64,000 nt of DNA, taken from positions 62,001 through 126,000 of the forward strand of contig NZ_MDHN01000013.1 of the NCBI RefSeq assembly GCF_001757105.1, written 5' to 3'. The position numbers were made by a program, and so were the translations under genes. How positions within the stretch are numbered: the first letter of the stretch is position 1; the number at the start of each line of letters is the position of its first letter. This document shows, piece by piece, positions 1 to 9,404 of the stretch. The stretch is from Alteromonas confluentis (GTDB taxonomy: Bacteria; Pseudomonadota; Gammaproteobacteria; Enterobacterales; Alteromonadaceae). A model generated the notes under the pieces. That model did no database searches. It saw only the letters and a program-made list of their open reading frames with translations, and was not told the origin of the DNA.

Positions 1-58
1 TTTTACACTGTTTAGACAAACGAAATTCAAAAAAGTTAAATACAAGGAAAGTATTAGT

Positions 59-1996
59 ATGCGCAGTTTACTTTTTGCCTTTTGCTTAGCCATATCATTT
101 AGCAGCTCTGCTAAATTCACCCTCGAAGAAATAGCTCAGGCTCCTCAATATCGCGACGCCGATATATCCCCAGATGGCAAACACCTCGCCGTCGTTTACA
201 TTAAAAACGGAAAACGTAATCTTGCCGTATTAGCCATGAAAGATTTTTCGGTAGTGGGTGGCACTAACCTCGGTCAGGATGCCGAGATTGGTACGGTTTA
301 TTGGGCGAATGAAGAACGCCTGGTAATGACGCTTCTGCGTACTGAAGAAAAGCAAGCTGAGTCAATGAGTCATGGTGAAATTTACGCACTGAACTACGAC
401 GGTTCCGATGGGGAAATTATCTTCGGATATACCAAGGCCCGGCGAGGCGGTATTAAAGCCCGGCAAACAAACGCGGATATGGCTGGTGGAAGGATCATCA
501 ATTTATTACCGGATGATCACGATAATATTCTTGTTTCATCACAACCATTCTCCCGGGATGGCGGCAGTCTTGCAGAAGTTCATAAGCTTAACGTTTATAC
601 CGGCAAACTAAGTCCGAGAGTAATACGTGCACCTACAAAGCTCGCATCAGTTTATACCGATAAAGCCGGTAATGTTCTGATGGCTTCGGGCGTCGATGAC
701 AATGGTAATTCGCAAATATTCAGAAAAGCAAAAGATTCAAATGACTGGGAAGAAGTGTCTAGTAATTACGGCACTGAATTTGGCATTGTTGGCTTAAGTG
801 AAGATGGTAAGAATGCGGTCTTTTTTGATAACTACCAGCAGGACAAAATTGGTCTGTTCAGCCTGAATCTCGACACCTTTGAAAGAAAGAGCATTTACAC
901 CGACCCTACAGTCGACCTGAGTGATGTTTCTCTTACTTCGGATGGCACTGCGGTTTACGCGGTGAGAGTTGAAAGTGGTTATCCGTCTTATGTGGTGTTC
1001 GGTGATGCGGGTGAAGAAGCAAAACTGTTTAAATCCTTATTACAGGCTCTGCCTGGCTACCGTCTGAACATCACCAGCAAAACAAAAGACAACAAGAAGT
1101 GGGTAATTCATGCGAGTAGCGATATTGATGCTGGTACCTGGTATATGTTTGACGCTGAGAAAAACAGTCTCACTCAGCTTCTTGCCAACATGTCACATAT
1201 TGCAGTAGATGATTTGTCTGAAATGAAACCCGTCACTTTCGATGCAAGAGATGGTGAAAAGATCCCGGCTTACGTGACCTATCCAGTTACCATGAAAAAA
1301 GGTGAAAAGGTGCCACTGGTCACGCTGGTACACGGTGGCCCCCACGGTCCTCGCGATGCCTGGGCATTCTATCAGGAAGTCCAGATGCTCGCTGGTCAGG
1401 GGTATGCTGTTTTGCAGGTAAATTTCCGGGGCTCCGGTGGCTATGGCAGGGCTTATATGGAGAGCGGCTACCAGCACTGGGGCGACTTGATCATGCACGA
1501 CATCATCGACGGCACACAATGGTTAGTAGACCAGGGTAATATCGATGCCGACAATATCTGTATCATGGGTGCCAGCTTTGGTGGCTATTCTGCAGTCATG
1601 GCGGCAGAGCTTGCTCCGGATTTGTTTAAATGTTCGGTGGCTACTGCCGGCGTCTACGACATGAATTTAATGTTTACTGAAGGTGACACAACCGATGTCT
1701 TCTTTGGTACTGATACTCTGGAGAAATTCCTTGGTACGGACCGTGAGCAGCGGATAAAATTTTCTCCAAATTATCACGTAGATAAATTGAAAGGGCCGGT
1801 ATTAATTGCCCACGGCAAAAAGGACCGCCGTGCACCCTATGAACACGCAGTACGATTAAGAAATGCGATGGACAAAGCCGGTAAGCCGTATCGCTGGTTT
1901 ATTAAAGAGGATGAGACGCACGGATTCTATGATGATAAGAACCGTGCGGAATACTTCAATGTCGTTGCCAGTTTCCTGGCGGAGAACCTTGAATAA
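59..1996 (+). CDS. Secreted S9-family (prolyl oligopeptidase-type) serine peptidase
   Basis: A 645-residue protein with an N-terminal signal peptide (hydrophobic residues 3-17, Ala/Lys junction near 18), so it is probably periplasmic or exported. Residues about 20-380 have the repetitive pattern of a beta-propeller lid, and the C-terminal third is an alpha/beta-hydrolase. The nucleophile sits in GASFGG (Ser506), with Asp589 in KKDRRAP and His621 in DETHGF completing the triad. The oxyanion region HGGPHGP is also present. The family cleaves short peptides, usually after proline or as a dipeptidyl or acylaminoacyl peptidase; the exact specificity cannot be read here. An AAGGAAAG ribosome site precedes the ATG. 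The gene is monocistronic and followed by a strong terminator. A second S9 peptidase lies at 51173. Confidence 0.9.
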   Translation: MRSLLFAFCLAISFSSSAKFTLEEIAQAPQYRDADISPDGKHLAVVYIKNGKRNLAVLAMKDFSVVGGTNLGQDAEIGTVYWANEERLVMTLLRTEEKQAESMSHGEIYALNYDGSDGEIIFGYTKARRGGIKARQTNADMAGGRIINLLPDDHDNILVSSQPFSRDGGSLAEVHKLNVYTGKLSPRVIRAPTKLASVYTDKAGNVLMASGVDDNGNSQIFRKAKDSNDWEEVSSNYGTEFGIVGLSEDGKNAVFFDNYQQDKIGLFSLNLDTFERKSIYTDPTVDLSDVSLTSDGTAVYAVRVESGYPSYVVFGDAGEEAKLFKSLLQALPGYRLNITSKTKDNKKWVIHASSDIDAGTWYMFDAEKNSLTQLLANMSHIAVDDLSEMKPVTFDARDGEKIPAYVTYPVTMKKGEKVPLVTLVHGGPHGPRDAWAFYQEVQMLAGQGYAVLQVNFRGSGGYGRAYMESGYQHWGDLIMHDIIDGTQWLVDQGNIDADNICIMGASFGGYSAVMAAELAPDLFKCSVATAGVYDMNLMFTEGDTTDVFFGTDTLEKFLGTDREQRIKFSPNYHVDKLKGPVLIAHGKKDRRAPYEHAVRLRNAMDKAGKPYRWFIKEDETHGFYDDKNRAEYFNVVASFLAENLE

Positions 1997-2023
1997 CGTT
2001 TAGTGAACCATAAAGTGTAAAGT

Positions 2024-2071
2024 GACCCCCAGCCGTTGGATATGCCAATGACTGGGGGTCTTTTGTTTTTT
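2024..2071 (+). terminator. Rho-independent terminator after the S9 peptidase gene
   Basis: A perfect 9-bp stem, GACCCCCAG (2024-2032) with CTGGGGGTC (2052-2060), encloses an additional TTGG/CCAA inner pairing. It is followed directly by the T-rich run TTTTGTTTTTT. It lies 28 bases after the peptidase stop codon. Confidence 0.9.
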
Positions 2072-2124
2072 AGGGGAATTTAAACAAACTGCACTTTGAA
2101 TCATCAACAAAGCCTAAACTCCCG

Positions 2125-2154
2125 TTCAACTTACCCTGCTAAGTAAGCTATAAT
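2125..2154 (+). promoter_or_regulatory. Probable sigma-70 promoter of rph-pyrE
   Basis: A perfect TATAAT hexamer lies at 2149-2154, with a weak TTCAAC -35-like hexamer at 2125-2130 (18-bp spacing). It is 44 bases upstream of the rph start and downstream of the preceding terminator, so it is the likeliest promoter for rph-pyrE-tusA. Confidence 0.5.
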
Positions 2155-2198
2155 CCCCGCTTATTTATTGCGTCCCAAGCCTATATCAGGAGATCCCT

Positions 2199-2912
2199 AT
2201 GCGTCCAAGTGGCAGAACCGCCAGTCAGATCCGTCCCGTTACTATTACCCGCAACTATACCTGCCATGCGGAAGGCTCGGTGCTGGTGGAATTCGGCAAC
2301 ACCAAAGTGCTGTGTACTGCTACTGTGGAAGAAGGGGTTCCCCGTTTCATGAAAGGTCAGGGAAAAGGCTGGGTAACGGCTGAATACAGCATGCTGCCTC
2401 GCGCTACCCATACCCGTAGTCAGCGTGAAGCGGCTCGCGGTAAGCAAGGTGGTAGAACGTTGGAGATCCAGCGTCTTATCGCGCGTTCTCTGCGTGCAGC
2501 GCTGGATCTGAAGCTGCTGGGCGAAAATACCATTACGCTGGACTGTGATGTGATTCAGGCTGACGGCGGTACCCGTACTGCATCGATTACCGGTGCCTGT
2601 GTGGCGCTGGTTGATGCGCTTACTCACATGCGTGCCAAAGGCATTATCAAAACAAACCCATTGAAATTTATGGTGGCGGCGTTGTCTGTGGGTATTTATA
2701 AAGGTACGCCGATTGCCGATTTGGAATACACCGAGGATTCAGCGGCAGAAACCGATATGAACGTTGTGATGACCGAAACCGGCAAGCTGATTGAAATTCA
2801 GGGCACTGCCGAAGGCGAACCGTTCTCCTTCGAAGAAATGAACGAAATGCTGGATATTGCTAAGCATGGTCTGCGTGAACTGTTCGACGTGCAAAAAGCT
2901 GCACTGGCGTAA
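2199..2912 (+). CDS. rph: Ribonuclease PH
   Basis: A 237-residue protein of the usual RNase PH length. It starts [13 protein letters not shown] and contains the phosphorolytic exoribonuclease core, including [18 protein letters not shown] and the conserved stretch [19 protein letters not shown]. RNase PH trims the 3' ends of tRNA precursors using phosphate and makes a hexameric ring in the cytoplasm. An AGGAGA ribosome site precedes the ATG. pyrE follows after 9 bases, the classic enterobacterial-type rph-pyrE pair. The reading frame is intact, unlike the well-known rph frameshift of E. coli K-12. Confidence 0.97.
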   Translation: MRPSGRTASQIRPVTITRNYTCHAEGSVLVEFGNTKVLCTATVEEGVPRFMKGQGKGWVTAEYSMLPRATHTRSQREAARGKQGGRTLEIQRLIARSLRAALDLKLLGENTITLDCDVIQADGGTRTASITGACVALVDALTHMRAKGIIKTNPLKFMVAALSVGIYKGTPIADLEYTEDSAAETDMNVVMTETGKLIEIQGTAEGEPFSFEEMNEMLDIAKHGLRELFDVQKAALA

Positions 2913-2921
2913 GGAGACATC

Positions 2922-3563
2922 ATGAAAGCGTTTAAGCGTGAATTTATTGAATTTGCCATTGCCCGTGGCGTACTGAAATTTGGCGAGTTCACTTTAAAAT
3001 CAGGCCGCACCAGCCCGTATTTCTTTAACGCCGGTTTGTTTAACAAAGGTGGCGATCTGGCGAAGCTGGGTCGTTACTATGCCGCAGCGTTGGCCGATTC
3101 CAATATTGCTTTTGATGTGCTGTTTGGCCCGGCTTACAAAGGCATTCCTATTGCCACAACTACTGCGGTTGCGTTAGCTGATCATCATGATATGGATGTG
3201 CCTTACTGCTTTAACCGTAAAGAAGCCAAAGATCACGGTGAAGGTGGCAATCTGGTAGGTAGCCCGCTGGAAGGTCGAATTATGCTGGTAGACGATGTGA
3301 TCACCGCGGGTACGGCTATTCGTGAATCTATGGAGCTGATTGCCAAAAACGGCGCAACGCTGGCTGGCGTGCTGATTGCCCTGGACCGTCAGGAACGGGG
3401 TAAGGGCGAACTGTCTGCCATTCAGGAAGTCGAGCGTGATTTCGGTACTGCTGTGGTGTCTATCGTTTCTCTTGGTGACGTGATCGCGTATCTGGAAGAA
3501 ACCGGTGAGCATGCAGAACACATGGACTCTATCCGTAAATACCGTGAGACTTATGGCATCTGA
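2922..3563 (+). CDS. pyrE: Orotate phosphoribosyltransferase
   Basis: A 213-residue cytoplasmic enzyme that makes orotidine 5'-phosphate from orotate and PRPP in de novo pyrimidine synthesis. It shows the N-terminal [16 protein letters not shown] and [11 protein letters not shown] stretches and the PRPP-binding motif [15 protein letters not shown] (residues about 125-139). A GGAG ribosome site lies 6 bases before the ATG. It sits 9 bases after rph, and its last codons overlap the start of the next gene, so translation of the two is probably coupled. Confidence 0.97.
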   Translation: MKAFKREFIEFAIARGVLKFGEFTLKSGRTSPYFFNAGLFNKGGDLAKLGRYYAAALADSNIAFDVLFGPAYKGIPIATTTAVALADHHDMDVPYCFNRKEAKDHGEGGNLVGSPLEGRIMLVDDVITAGTAIRESMELIAKNGATLAGVLIALDRQERGKGELSAIQEVERDFGTAVVSIVSLGDVIAYLEETGEHAEHMDSIRKYRETYGI

Positions 3564-3807
3564 TAACCCGTCTTTTGCCAACGCTGATCATGAACTGGAT
3601 GCACTGGGCTTACGTTGTCCGGAGCCCGTCATGATGGTACGCCTGAAAGTACGTAAAATGACAGACGGTGAAACGGTGTTGATAACGGCTGATGATCCGG
3701 CAACGGAGCGGGATATTCCTGGCTTCTGTCGCTTCATGCAGCATACGCTGGTGGCAAGCCAGACAGAAACTCTGCCCTATCAGTTTCTGATCCGCAAAGG
3801 GGTGTAA
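3553..3807 (+). CDS. tusA: TusA-family sulfurtransferase
   Basis: An 84-residue protein with the TusA hallmark [19 protein letters not shown]; the Cys in CPEP is the persulfide-carrying residue. In E. coli TusA takes sulfur from IscS and passes it on for 2-thiouridine formation in tRNA. The chosen ATG overlaps the end of pyrE by 11 bases. A longer in-frame start exists upstream, but it would add an unrelated N-terminus and lie deeper within pyrE. TusA-like paralogues with other sulfur-relay partners exist, so the exact role is inferred. Confidence 0.85.
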   Translation: MASDNPSFANADHELDALGLRCPEPVMMVRLKVRKMTDGETVLITADDPATERDIPGFCRFMQHTLVASQTETLPYQFLIRKGV

Positions 3808-3836
3808 TCCCTCATTCTACTGCGCCCTATTACGGG

Positions 3837-4013
3837 TTAATTAACCTCAGTCATTGCCTGCAGCAATAATTGCTGCAGGCGAATTTTATCCTGATGTGAA
3901 CTGCACCTGACATCGCTGATATGCAGTGTCTGCTGGCGCAGCATTTGTTTCAATAGGCTAATATCGACTTCCAGCGTAATGGTTGTCGGCGTGGCAGCAG
4001 AAGCGGGCGGCAT
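3837..4013 (-). CDS. 58-residue hypothetical protein, translationally coupled
   Basis: A small frame starting MPPASAATPTTITLEVDI and ending LLLQAMTEVN. Its ATG shares one base with the TGA stop of the upstream 152-residue gene (TGATG), the arrangement of translational coupling. The first half is Ala/Pro/Thr-rich and the second half is amphipathic and Leu/Gln-rich with one Cys. I recognise no family. Coupling and strand place it in the same Fur-box-controlled unit as the 152-residue gene. A long palindrome (CCTGCAGCAAT with ATTGCTGCAGG) lies inside its 3' part. Confidence 0.55.
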   Translation of the reverse strand: MPPASAATPTTITLEVDISLLKQMLRQQTLHISDVRCSSHQDKIRLQQLLLQAMTEVN

Positions 4014-4471
4014 CAGTGCAATACCTGTGATGCTAATGTTTGTCGCTGATAAAACGCCAGTCCTTGTTGCAGTGAATAGCTGATTTGCTTGAGGTGTGAC
4101 AGCATATCGGGCTCAGCGGCAAATAAGGGGGCGAGTGCATGAATTTGTTGTGCGGCGCTATCAAGGCAAACGACCGCTTCGTTAATATTGCCAGACGCGG
4201 CATGCGTACGGGCCAGTTGAATAGCGGCAGCGCCATAGGCCAATAAGTCATTGTGTTTTGCATTGGTGTGACTGTCTGAAACCTGAATAGACAACATCAC
4301 AGCCTGAGCCATTTCGAAAGCTTCTCCCGCTGTCTGACAGGCCGTTTCCATTTCCCCTGAGCGAGCTTTCTCCAGAGCGGTCTGACTGGTTTGCGTAAAG
4401 TGTTCCCTGGCGTGCTCGGGATGCATCTGAAGCCATTTCCAGTAAACCGGACAAAGATAGTTTGTTTTCAT
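4013..4471 (-). CDS. 152-residue hypothetical protein behind a Fur-box-like site
   Basis: The protein is soluble and strongly helical with repeated Ala-rich segments (CQTAGEAFEMAQAVML, YGAAAIQLARTHAASGN, VVCLDSAAQQIHAL), a pattern that resembles TPR-like helical hairpins. It has no signal peptide or membrane segment. I do not recognise a named family. A very strong ribosome site (AGGAGG, 7 bases from the ATG) supports this start. A sequence resembling a Fur operator lies 30 bases upstream, so iron-repressed expression is likely. The 58-residue gene follows with a one-base overlap. Confidence 0.75.
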   Translation of the reverse strand: MKTNYLCPVYWKWLQMHPEHAREHFTQTSQTALEKARSGEMETACQTAGEAFEMAQAVMLSIQVSDSHTNAKHNDLLAYGAAAIQLARTHAASGNINEAVVCLDSAAQQIHALAPLFAAEPDMLSHLKQISYSLQQGLAFYQRQTLASQVLH

Positions 4472-4500
4472 TGTCGCACCTCCTTTTTATTTAAAGTAAT

Positions 4501-4519
4501 GCAAATGAGAACTATTATC
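4501..4519 (-). promoter_or_regulatory. Putative Fur box
   Basis: Read on the minus strand this 19-mer starts GATAAT and ends CTCATTTGC, matching 13 of 19 positions of the classical Fur operator GATAATGATAATCATTATC by direct comparison. It lies 30 bases upstream of the 152-residue gene. Binding by Fur is inferred. Confidence 0.6.
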
Positions 4520-4565
4520 AAATAAAAAGTTCACTACTATTTTGTTTGCTTCGCTCAGCGCTTAT

Positions 4566-5150
4566 TCAGAACAATGTTGTGATATACCAAATCAGCACGA
4601 CCAATATGGTTAACGCAATAATTGCTTTAGTTTTGTATCGTCTGATCAGCGACTCGGCTTTATCGCCTGCGAAGTACACAACAGCAGCCAGCCCAAAATA
4701 ACGTAGCGAGCGTGCGATCACTGTTGCCAATAAAAAGAGTAGCAGTGAATATTTGGTTGCGCCCGCTGCTAACATGGCTATCTGAAACGGTATTGGCGCA
4801 ATGCCCAGTGTCATGACGAACCAGAAGCCCTGGCTTTCCATTTTGCTGGAAACGCTGTCAAATTGTTCTGGGCTGGATAACGTTTGAATAACCCAATCGC
4901 CCACCAAATCAAACAGGTAATAGCCAAGTGCATATCCAAACAGGGCACCGAGAACACAGCCTAGAGTCGAGACTAGTGCTATGGCCCACAGTTTTTCTCT
5001 GCGGGCCTGCATCATCGGGATCAGGATAGCTTCAAGAGGAATAGGAACGATGGTGGATTCAAGAAAGGATGCCAGGGTGATCCCTTTCAGCATGTGTTTC
5101 GAATTCACCATCTTTTTGGTGCTGTGTTTTAACTTCTTGGTTATGGGCAT
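4566..5150 (-). CDS. VTT-domain (DedA/YqaA-like) inner-membrane protein
   Basis: A 194-residue polytopic membrane protein. It has the VTT/SNARE-associated pattern: the re-entrant-like segment FLESTIVPIPLEAILIPMM near residues 29-47, the glycine-rich helix LGCVLGALFGYALGYYLFD, and the second re-entrant region LGIAPIPFQIAMLAAGA followed by IARSLRYFGLA. A final hydrophobic helix ends the protein. DedA-superfamily proteins are linked to membrane lipid flipping and proton-motive-force homeostasis; the YqaA branch is uncharacterised. It is 9 bases downstream of the amidohydrolase gene on the same strand, suggesting co-transcription. Confidence 0.8.
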   Translation of the reverse strand: MPITKKLKHSTKKMVNSKHMLKGITLASFLESTIVPIPLEAILIPMMQARREKLWAIALVSTLGCVLGALFGYALGYYLFDLVGDWVIQTLSSPEQFDSVSSKMESQGFWFVMTLGIAPIPFQIAMLAAGATKYSLLLFLLATVIARSLRYFGLAAVVYFAGDKAESLIRRYKTKAIIALTILVVLIWYITTLF

Positions 5151-5159
5151 TATCTTCTT

Positions 5160-6443
5160 CTATTGTTTGAAGATTGCCCCATCCTTCATGACGAAAACAA
5201 CCTTCTCCATCACCTGAATATTCTCAAGTGGGTTACCTTCAACGGCAATGATATCTGCCAGCTTGCCCTTTTCGATTGAGCCAGACTGGTCGTTGATCCC
5301 CAGCATTTTTGCCGGTGCGATCGTTGCGCTCTTCAACGCTTCTGCTGCTGGCATACCGGCCTCAACCATAAGCGCGAACTCCTGCGCATTATCACCGTGG
5401 GCAGATACACCGCTGTCAGTGCCAAAAGCGATGTTTACACCTGCTTTATACGCACGACCGAAGGTCTTTTGGATCAACGGACCGATAGAAGCCGCTTTAG
5501 GGCGAACCAGCTCAGGAAAATAGCCGTCTATTTTGGCTTTTTCGGCAACAAATTCGCCGGCCAAAATGGTAGGGACATACCAGGTGCCGTGCTTTTTCAT
5601 TAGCGCCATGGTTTCTTCATCCATGTAGGTACCGTGCTCAATAGAAGTAACGCCGGCTTTGATGGCGCGCTCCATCCCTTCTTTGCCGTGAGCGTGCACA
5701 GCAACGGTAAAACCATAATCATTGGCGGTGTCGACGATGGCTTTTAGTTCATCGTTCATAAATTGTGGATTCTGACCGCTTTTGGCCACACTCAGTACGC
5801 CGCCGGTAGCAGTAATTTTAATTACGTCAGCACCATCCTGATAGCGTTGACGAATAGCATCGCGAGCTTCTGCAATGCCATTGACAACACCGTCTTCAGG
5901 GCCGACGTCTGGGCGCAGCGCCGGCGACATGCCGTTACTCGGATCAGCATGTCCGCCTGTGGTGGCGATAGACTTGCCTGCTGAATAAATACGCGGGCCT
6001 ACTGCAATCCCTTTTTCAATCGCTTTACGCAGGGCAATGGTTTCATTGTAACTGTCGCCAAGGTTGCGCACGGTCGTAAAGCCGGCTTCTAAGGTCTTGC
6101 GGGCATAATTTGCTGCTTTGAAGGCGTAGTCTGCTTCACTCAGGGTAAATGGCTCTAAATAGCTGCCAGGGCCTTGCTGGGAAGATAAATGAACGTGCAT
6201 GTCCATTAATCCCGGTATCACGGTTTTATCTTTGAGATTGATAACCGTGTCATCTGCCCCGCCCTTTTCGAATCCCTTTTTAACATCAACAATTTTATTG
6301 CCGTCGATCACAATGGTCATGTTGGATTGCAGCGAGTCACTGGTGGCGGTAAATAGTTTTCCGGCATGAATGAGGGTATCTGCGCTCGCCGATAACGGTT
6401 GCAGTACAAACAGTGCAGACAGGCACATTAAACGTTTTTTCAT
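5160..6443 (-). CDS. Secreted metal-dependent amidohydrolase
   Basis: A 427-residue protein with a signal peptide ([21 protein letters not shown]). The amidohydrolase fold is clear: the first metal-binding HxH in [11 protein letters not shown], the probable carboxylated lysine in VIKITATGG, His in VAVHAHG, His in SIEHGTYMD and the catalytic Asp in AFGTDSGV. The C-terminal [14 protein letters not shown] is typical of the imidazolonepropionase-like/Xaa-Pro dipeptidase subgroup. Members hydrolyse cyclic amides or prolyl dipeptides in the periplasm; the substrate here is unknown. The VTT protein gene follows after 9 bases. Confidence 0.88.
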   Translation of the reverse strand: MKKRLMCLSALFVLQPLSASADTLIHAGKLFTATSDSLQSNMTIVIDGNKIVDVKKGFEKGGADDTVINLKDKTVIPGLMDMHVHLSSQQGPGSYLEPFTLSEADYAFKAANYARKTLEAGFTTVRNLGDSYNETIALRKAIEKGIAVGPRIYSAGKSIATTGGHADPSNGMSPALRPDVGPEDGVVNGIAEARDAIRQRYQDGADVIKITATGGVLSVAKSGQNPQFMNDELKAIVDTANDYGFTVAVHAHGKEGMERAIKAGVTSIEHGTYMDEETMALMKKHGTWYVPTILAGEFVAEKAKIDGYFPELVRPKAASIGPLIQKTFGRAYKAGVNIAFGTDSGVSAHGDNAQEFALMVEAGMPAAEALKSATIAPAKMLGINDQSGSIEKGKLADIIAVEGNPLENIQVMEKVVFVMKDGAIFKQ

Positions 6444-6566
6444 AGTTATTATCTTTAGTTAGGTTTGTCCAAAGGCCGTTTTGCATAATTAAAACGGATT
6501 GAATCTACTCTAAAGAATTGTGACCCGTGACGCCAGTGATCAACTGACCACCTGCTTCAATGCACA

Positions 6567-6600
6567 AAAAACGCGGTGCCCTTTCGGAGACCGCGTTTTT
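6567..6600. terminator. Bidirectional hairpin terminator
   Basis: A perfect 11-bp stem, AAAAACGCGGT (6567-6577) with ACCGCGTTTTT (6590-6600), has A and T runs on its flanks so that it can terminate on either strand. It lies just after the stop of the minus-strand DUF3014 gene and before the amidohydrolase promoter region. Confidence 0.88.
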
Positions 6601-6620
6601 CAAATCAGTGAAGGGTGTTA

Positions 6621-7469
6621 TTAAAAGCCGTCGTCTACCAGTAGCGACTTCAATTCACGTAGCTTCGCTTTAATGCGACGCATGTTGTCAGGCCCAGTAC
6701 GTAACAGTTGTTTTTGCGGTGTACTTAACTCTTCCAACTGGGAATCAGCATATTTATATGCGACCGAATCTGAATACACTTCCACAGGAACGGGCACTTC
6801 TGGGGTATCCAGCAGTTGATCAATCGCTTCTACCAATACTGATTCAAAAGGTTGACCTGGCTGACCAATCTCATCGTATTTTGACTGAATTTCGCCCTCA
6901 TAACGCTTCATTAACTGAAGCAGTGCTTCGTTATCAAAGCTTTCCATCATTGTGACGTAAGGGGTATATCGCTTATAGCTGGCAGCGTCGATCCACTCTT
7001 TGTCGGCTTGGCGATAAACCTTGAACGATTGCTCCGGCGCCGTCAGCGGAATTTGCTGGCTAGCAGGCATTTCATCGTTGGCGAGGTTTGCCACAGTAAC
7101 AACAAAGCGCTGGATCAAGCCTTCATTCACGATCAGGCTATTTGCTTCTTCAGAATCGGAAATTTCATTCAGCGCTTCTTCTACGCCTTTATCCGATACA
7201 TCAAGCGGCTCTGGCTCAGGTTCTTCTACCGGCTCAGGCATCGGCTCAACCTCGTCAGTTGGCTCAATTTCCATTGGCTCTGGCGGCGGAGCTGGAGAGA
7301 AATCTACGGGCTCATTAGGCTCGATGGGTGTGTCTACCACCGGCTCCTCTGCTACCGGAGCGGGTTTCTCTTCTGTGGGCCAGAGCACAACTGCAATAAT
7401 TACCACAACAATGGCTGCGATAATCAAAAAGTGCGGGGCCAGTGTTTTCTTCTCTGAATCGTCACTCAT
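6621..7469 (-). CDS. DUF3014-domain single-pass membrane protein
   Basis: A 282-residue protein with a short cytosolic N-terminus, one membrane helix (about residues 13-30, FLIIAAIVVVIIAVVLW) and a long Pro/Glu/Val-rich linker (about 31-95). The globular C-terminal domain contains LIQRFVVTVANLANDEMP and LLRTGPDNMRRIKAKLRELK. This is the architecture of the DUF3014 family of proteobacterial envelope proteins, whose function is unknown. The repetitive acidic linker should span part of the periplasm. It is monocistronic, with a terminator 21 bases after the stop. Confidence 0.8.
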   Translation of the reverse strand: MSDDSEKKTLAPHFLIIAAIVVVIIAVVLWPTEEKPAPVAEEPVVDTPIEPNEPVDFSPAPPPEPMEIEPTDEVEPMPEPVEEPEPEPLDVSDKGVEEALNEISDSEEANSLIVNEGLIQRFVVTVANLANDEMPASQQIPLTAPEQSFKVYRQADKEWIDAASYKRYTPYVTMMESFDNEALLQLMKRYEGEIQSKYDEIGQPGQPFESVLVEAIDQLLDTPEVPVPVEVYSDSVAYKYADSQLEELSTPQKQLLRTGPDNMRRIKAKLRELKSLLVDDGF

Positions 7470-7752
7470 AACTTTTCACCCTGTAATGTTCCCTCTGGAT
7501 CTCAATATTACCAGAGATGTGTCCACTGTTTTGAGAATCAATGGATCAATTTGTTCCCTGCAAAAAGCAAATTCCTCTTTTCTAACACTTTTCTACACTA
7601 AAACGTCACTTTTTGATCGAAATATTCTGTTTATACTCGCAAAAAGTGCAGGAAATATTACATCATCTTAATGTAAAACCGGCGTCAGCGGGCTGGTCAC
7701 TATAGCAACTCATTCATACACTAACTGAGTGTAAATCAGTCAGAGGTTTGTC

Positions 7753-8061
7753 ATGAGTAAGTTCTATTTTCGCGATATCGAACATACCCCCATGGTGATA
7801 GATTATCTTGAAGTGCAGTCATATGAAATGAACGTCTATCTTGTTCATCTGTGCGTTGGTCTTCGTTCCGGGCTCGTCTACGATGAAAAGAACAATCCTA
7901 TGCGGTTTTACAGTGCCGGGCAGATCCGCGAATTGTTTGCGCATTGTGAGGTGGAAAAAGCCGTGATGAAACACGATACCCCCTACGATGAAATGATCGG
8001 TAACCCGCCTAAAGCCGCTTACTCTATGGCACTTCCGTTCACTATGACGTTACCGTATTGA
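7753..8061 (+). CDS. Small protein, probable DUF6482 family
   Basis: A 102-residue cytoplasmic protein with no signal peptide. The pattern DYLEVQSYEMNVYLVHLCVG followed by GLVYDEKNNPMRFYSAGQIRELF resembles the small DUF6482-type proteins common in Alteromonadales and related marine gammaproteobacteria. They have no known function. A ribosome site (AGAGG) lies 8 bases before the ATG. It is convergent with the ABC1 kinase gene, with only 8 bases between stops, and has a 283-bp upstream region shared divergently with the DUF3014 gene. Confidence 0.65.
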   Translation: MSKFYFRDIEHTPMVIDYLEVQSYEMNVYLVHLCVGLRSGLVYDEKNNPMRFYSAGQIRELFAHCEVEKAVMKHDTPYDEMIGNPPKAAYSMALPFTMTLPY

Positions 8062-8069
8062 TACCAGGG

Positions 8070-9398
8070 TCAAAGCCAGGGCGCGGCGATAGCGCGAAGA
8101 TTCATCTGTGCATTCAGTCGTTTTGCGAGCAAAAACAGGCCTCCTAATTTGCGGTGAATAAACAACGCGTCTACAGGAGGCACATGCCAGAAATCCTGGT
8201 CGTACGTGAGTGCGGTGCCCAGGGTATGAATGCGTGCGATGAGGTCGCTGGCGCCGAAATCGTATTCTGTGTCGTGATGGATAGCTTCACACGCTGTCAT
8301 CCCCAATTCTACCACCCGTGCTTTTTGTTCATTTGAGTGGGACGATAACAGCAGACCAATAGACAAAGCGGCTTGCTCCATCATGGTGTTGTCCTGGTAA
8401 GCGGCGGCTTTCAGTAACTGTTGGTAACCTTCAGCGATGTAGCCAGGAATTTCCCGGGTTGCTCCGAAGTCGAGCAATATCACTTTGCCGGATTGAGGAT
8501 GAAAGCGGTAATTTGCAAGATTTGGATCGCTTTGGATAAGTTTGAAATCAAAGACTTCTTTGAAGAATAAGCGCATCAATGCACTCATGATGTGATTGCG
8601 TCGTGCTTGCGATAGCCCAAGTACCTGCTGAATATCTTCGCCACTTTCAAAACTCATGGCCAACACATCTTTTGTGCACAGCGCTGGAAAACTTTTCGGT
8701 ACAATAAAATCCTGGTCGTTGTTGAGCAACTGATGATAGCGGTCGAGCATCTGCGCTTCGCGCAAATAATCAGCTTCTTGCTTAAGCTGCCCTTTGGCCT
8801 CTTCCAATACAGTGCCAATGTCCAACTCTTTTGGGATTAAGCCACTCATCCGAATTAAGGTGGCGACATTATTCACATCACTGTCTATGCTCTCCCGTAC
8901 ACCGGGATACTGTACTTTCACCGCAAGCATGGTTCCGTCTATAGTGATGACTTTATGCACCTGACCAATGGATGCGGCCGCCTCCGGGGTAGAGGTAAAA
9001 TATAAAAGGTCGCTTTGCCAGTTGTCGCCCCAGGCTTCAGCGAGTACTTCATCCAGTTGTGCTTTCGGCATTGGCTCGGCGTCGTCACGAAGGCGGGCAA
9101 GAATATCTGCCAATTCCCGGGGCAGGAAATCACCACCATCCATGCTAATGAGCTGGCCAACTTTCATGGCTGCGCCGCGCATTGTGGCCAGCTTATCGGC
9201 AATGCGTGTTATGTTCGCAGGAGTGAGCAGCAAATCAGACATGGCTGGCCGCTGGCCTTTAAGCAGTTGACTGGCGCCAGATGTCACCACGTTCCCCGCT
9301 ATTCGCCCTGCTAATGACCCTAACCCGAATACCCGGGAAAGGCGACCAGATGGAACGGCCTTACCTCGGGGAGGTTTGCTATTGCGATCGTCGCTCAT
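8070..9398 (-). CDS. ABC1/UbiB-type atypical kinase
   Basis: A 442-residue protein of the ABC1 (AarF/UbiB/ADCK) family. Diagnostic elements in order are the KxGQ signature (MKVGQLISMDGGDFLP), the Ala-rich nucleotide loop (AASIGQVHKV), the invariant lysine segment AVKVQYPGV, the QSDPNLANY catalytic-like loop and the metal-binding LLDFGATRE. Family members act in coenzyme Q biosynthesis or lipid homeostasis and are probably ATPases rather than protein kinases. It lacks the C-terminal membrane helices of UbiB, so it is likely a paralogue. It starts 6 bases after the small membrane-protein gene and is probably co-transcribed with it. Confidence 0.9.
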   Translation of the reverse strand: MSDDRNSKPPRGKAVPSGRLSRVFGLGSLAGRIAGNVVTSGASQLLKGQRPAMSDLLLTPANITRIADKLATMRGAAMKVGQLISMDGGDFLPRELADILARLRDDAEPMPKAQLDEVLAEAWGDNWQSDLLYFTSTPEAAASIGQVHKVITIDGTMLAVKVQYPGVRESIDSDVNNVATLIRMSGLIPKELDIGTVLEEAKGQLKQEADYLREAQMLDRYHQLLNNDQDFIVPKSFPALCTKDVLAMSFESGEDIQQVLGLSQARRNHIMSALMRLFFKEVFDFKLIQSDPNLANYRFHPQSGKVILLDFGATREIPGYIAEGYQQLLKAAAYQDNTMMEQAALSIGLLLSSHSNEQKARVVELGMTACEAIHHDTEYDFGASDLIARIHTLGTALTYDQDFWHVPPVDALFIHRKLGGLFLLAKRLNAQMNLRAIAAPWL

Positions 9399-9404
9399 CG
9401 ACGT

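Noticed and set aside
7021..7671. 216-residue Ser/Gly-rich plus-strand frame opposite the DUF3014 gene.
   Set aside because: Low-complexity composition comes from the complement of the Pro/Glu-rich linker. It has no ribosome site or recognised motif.
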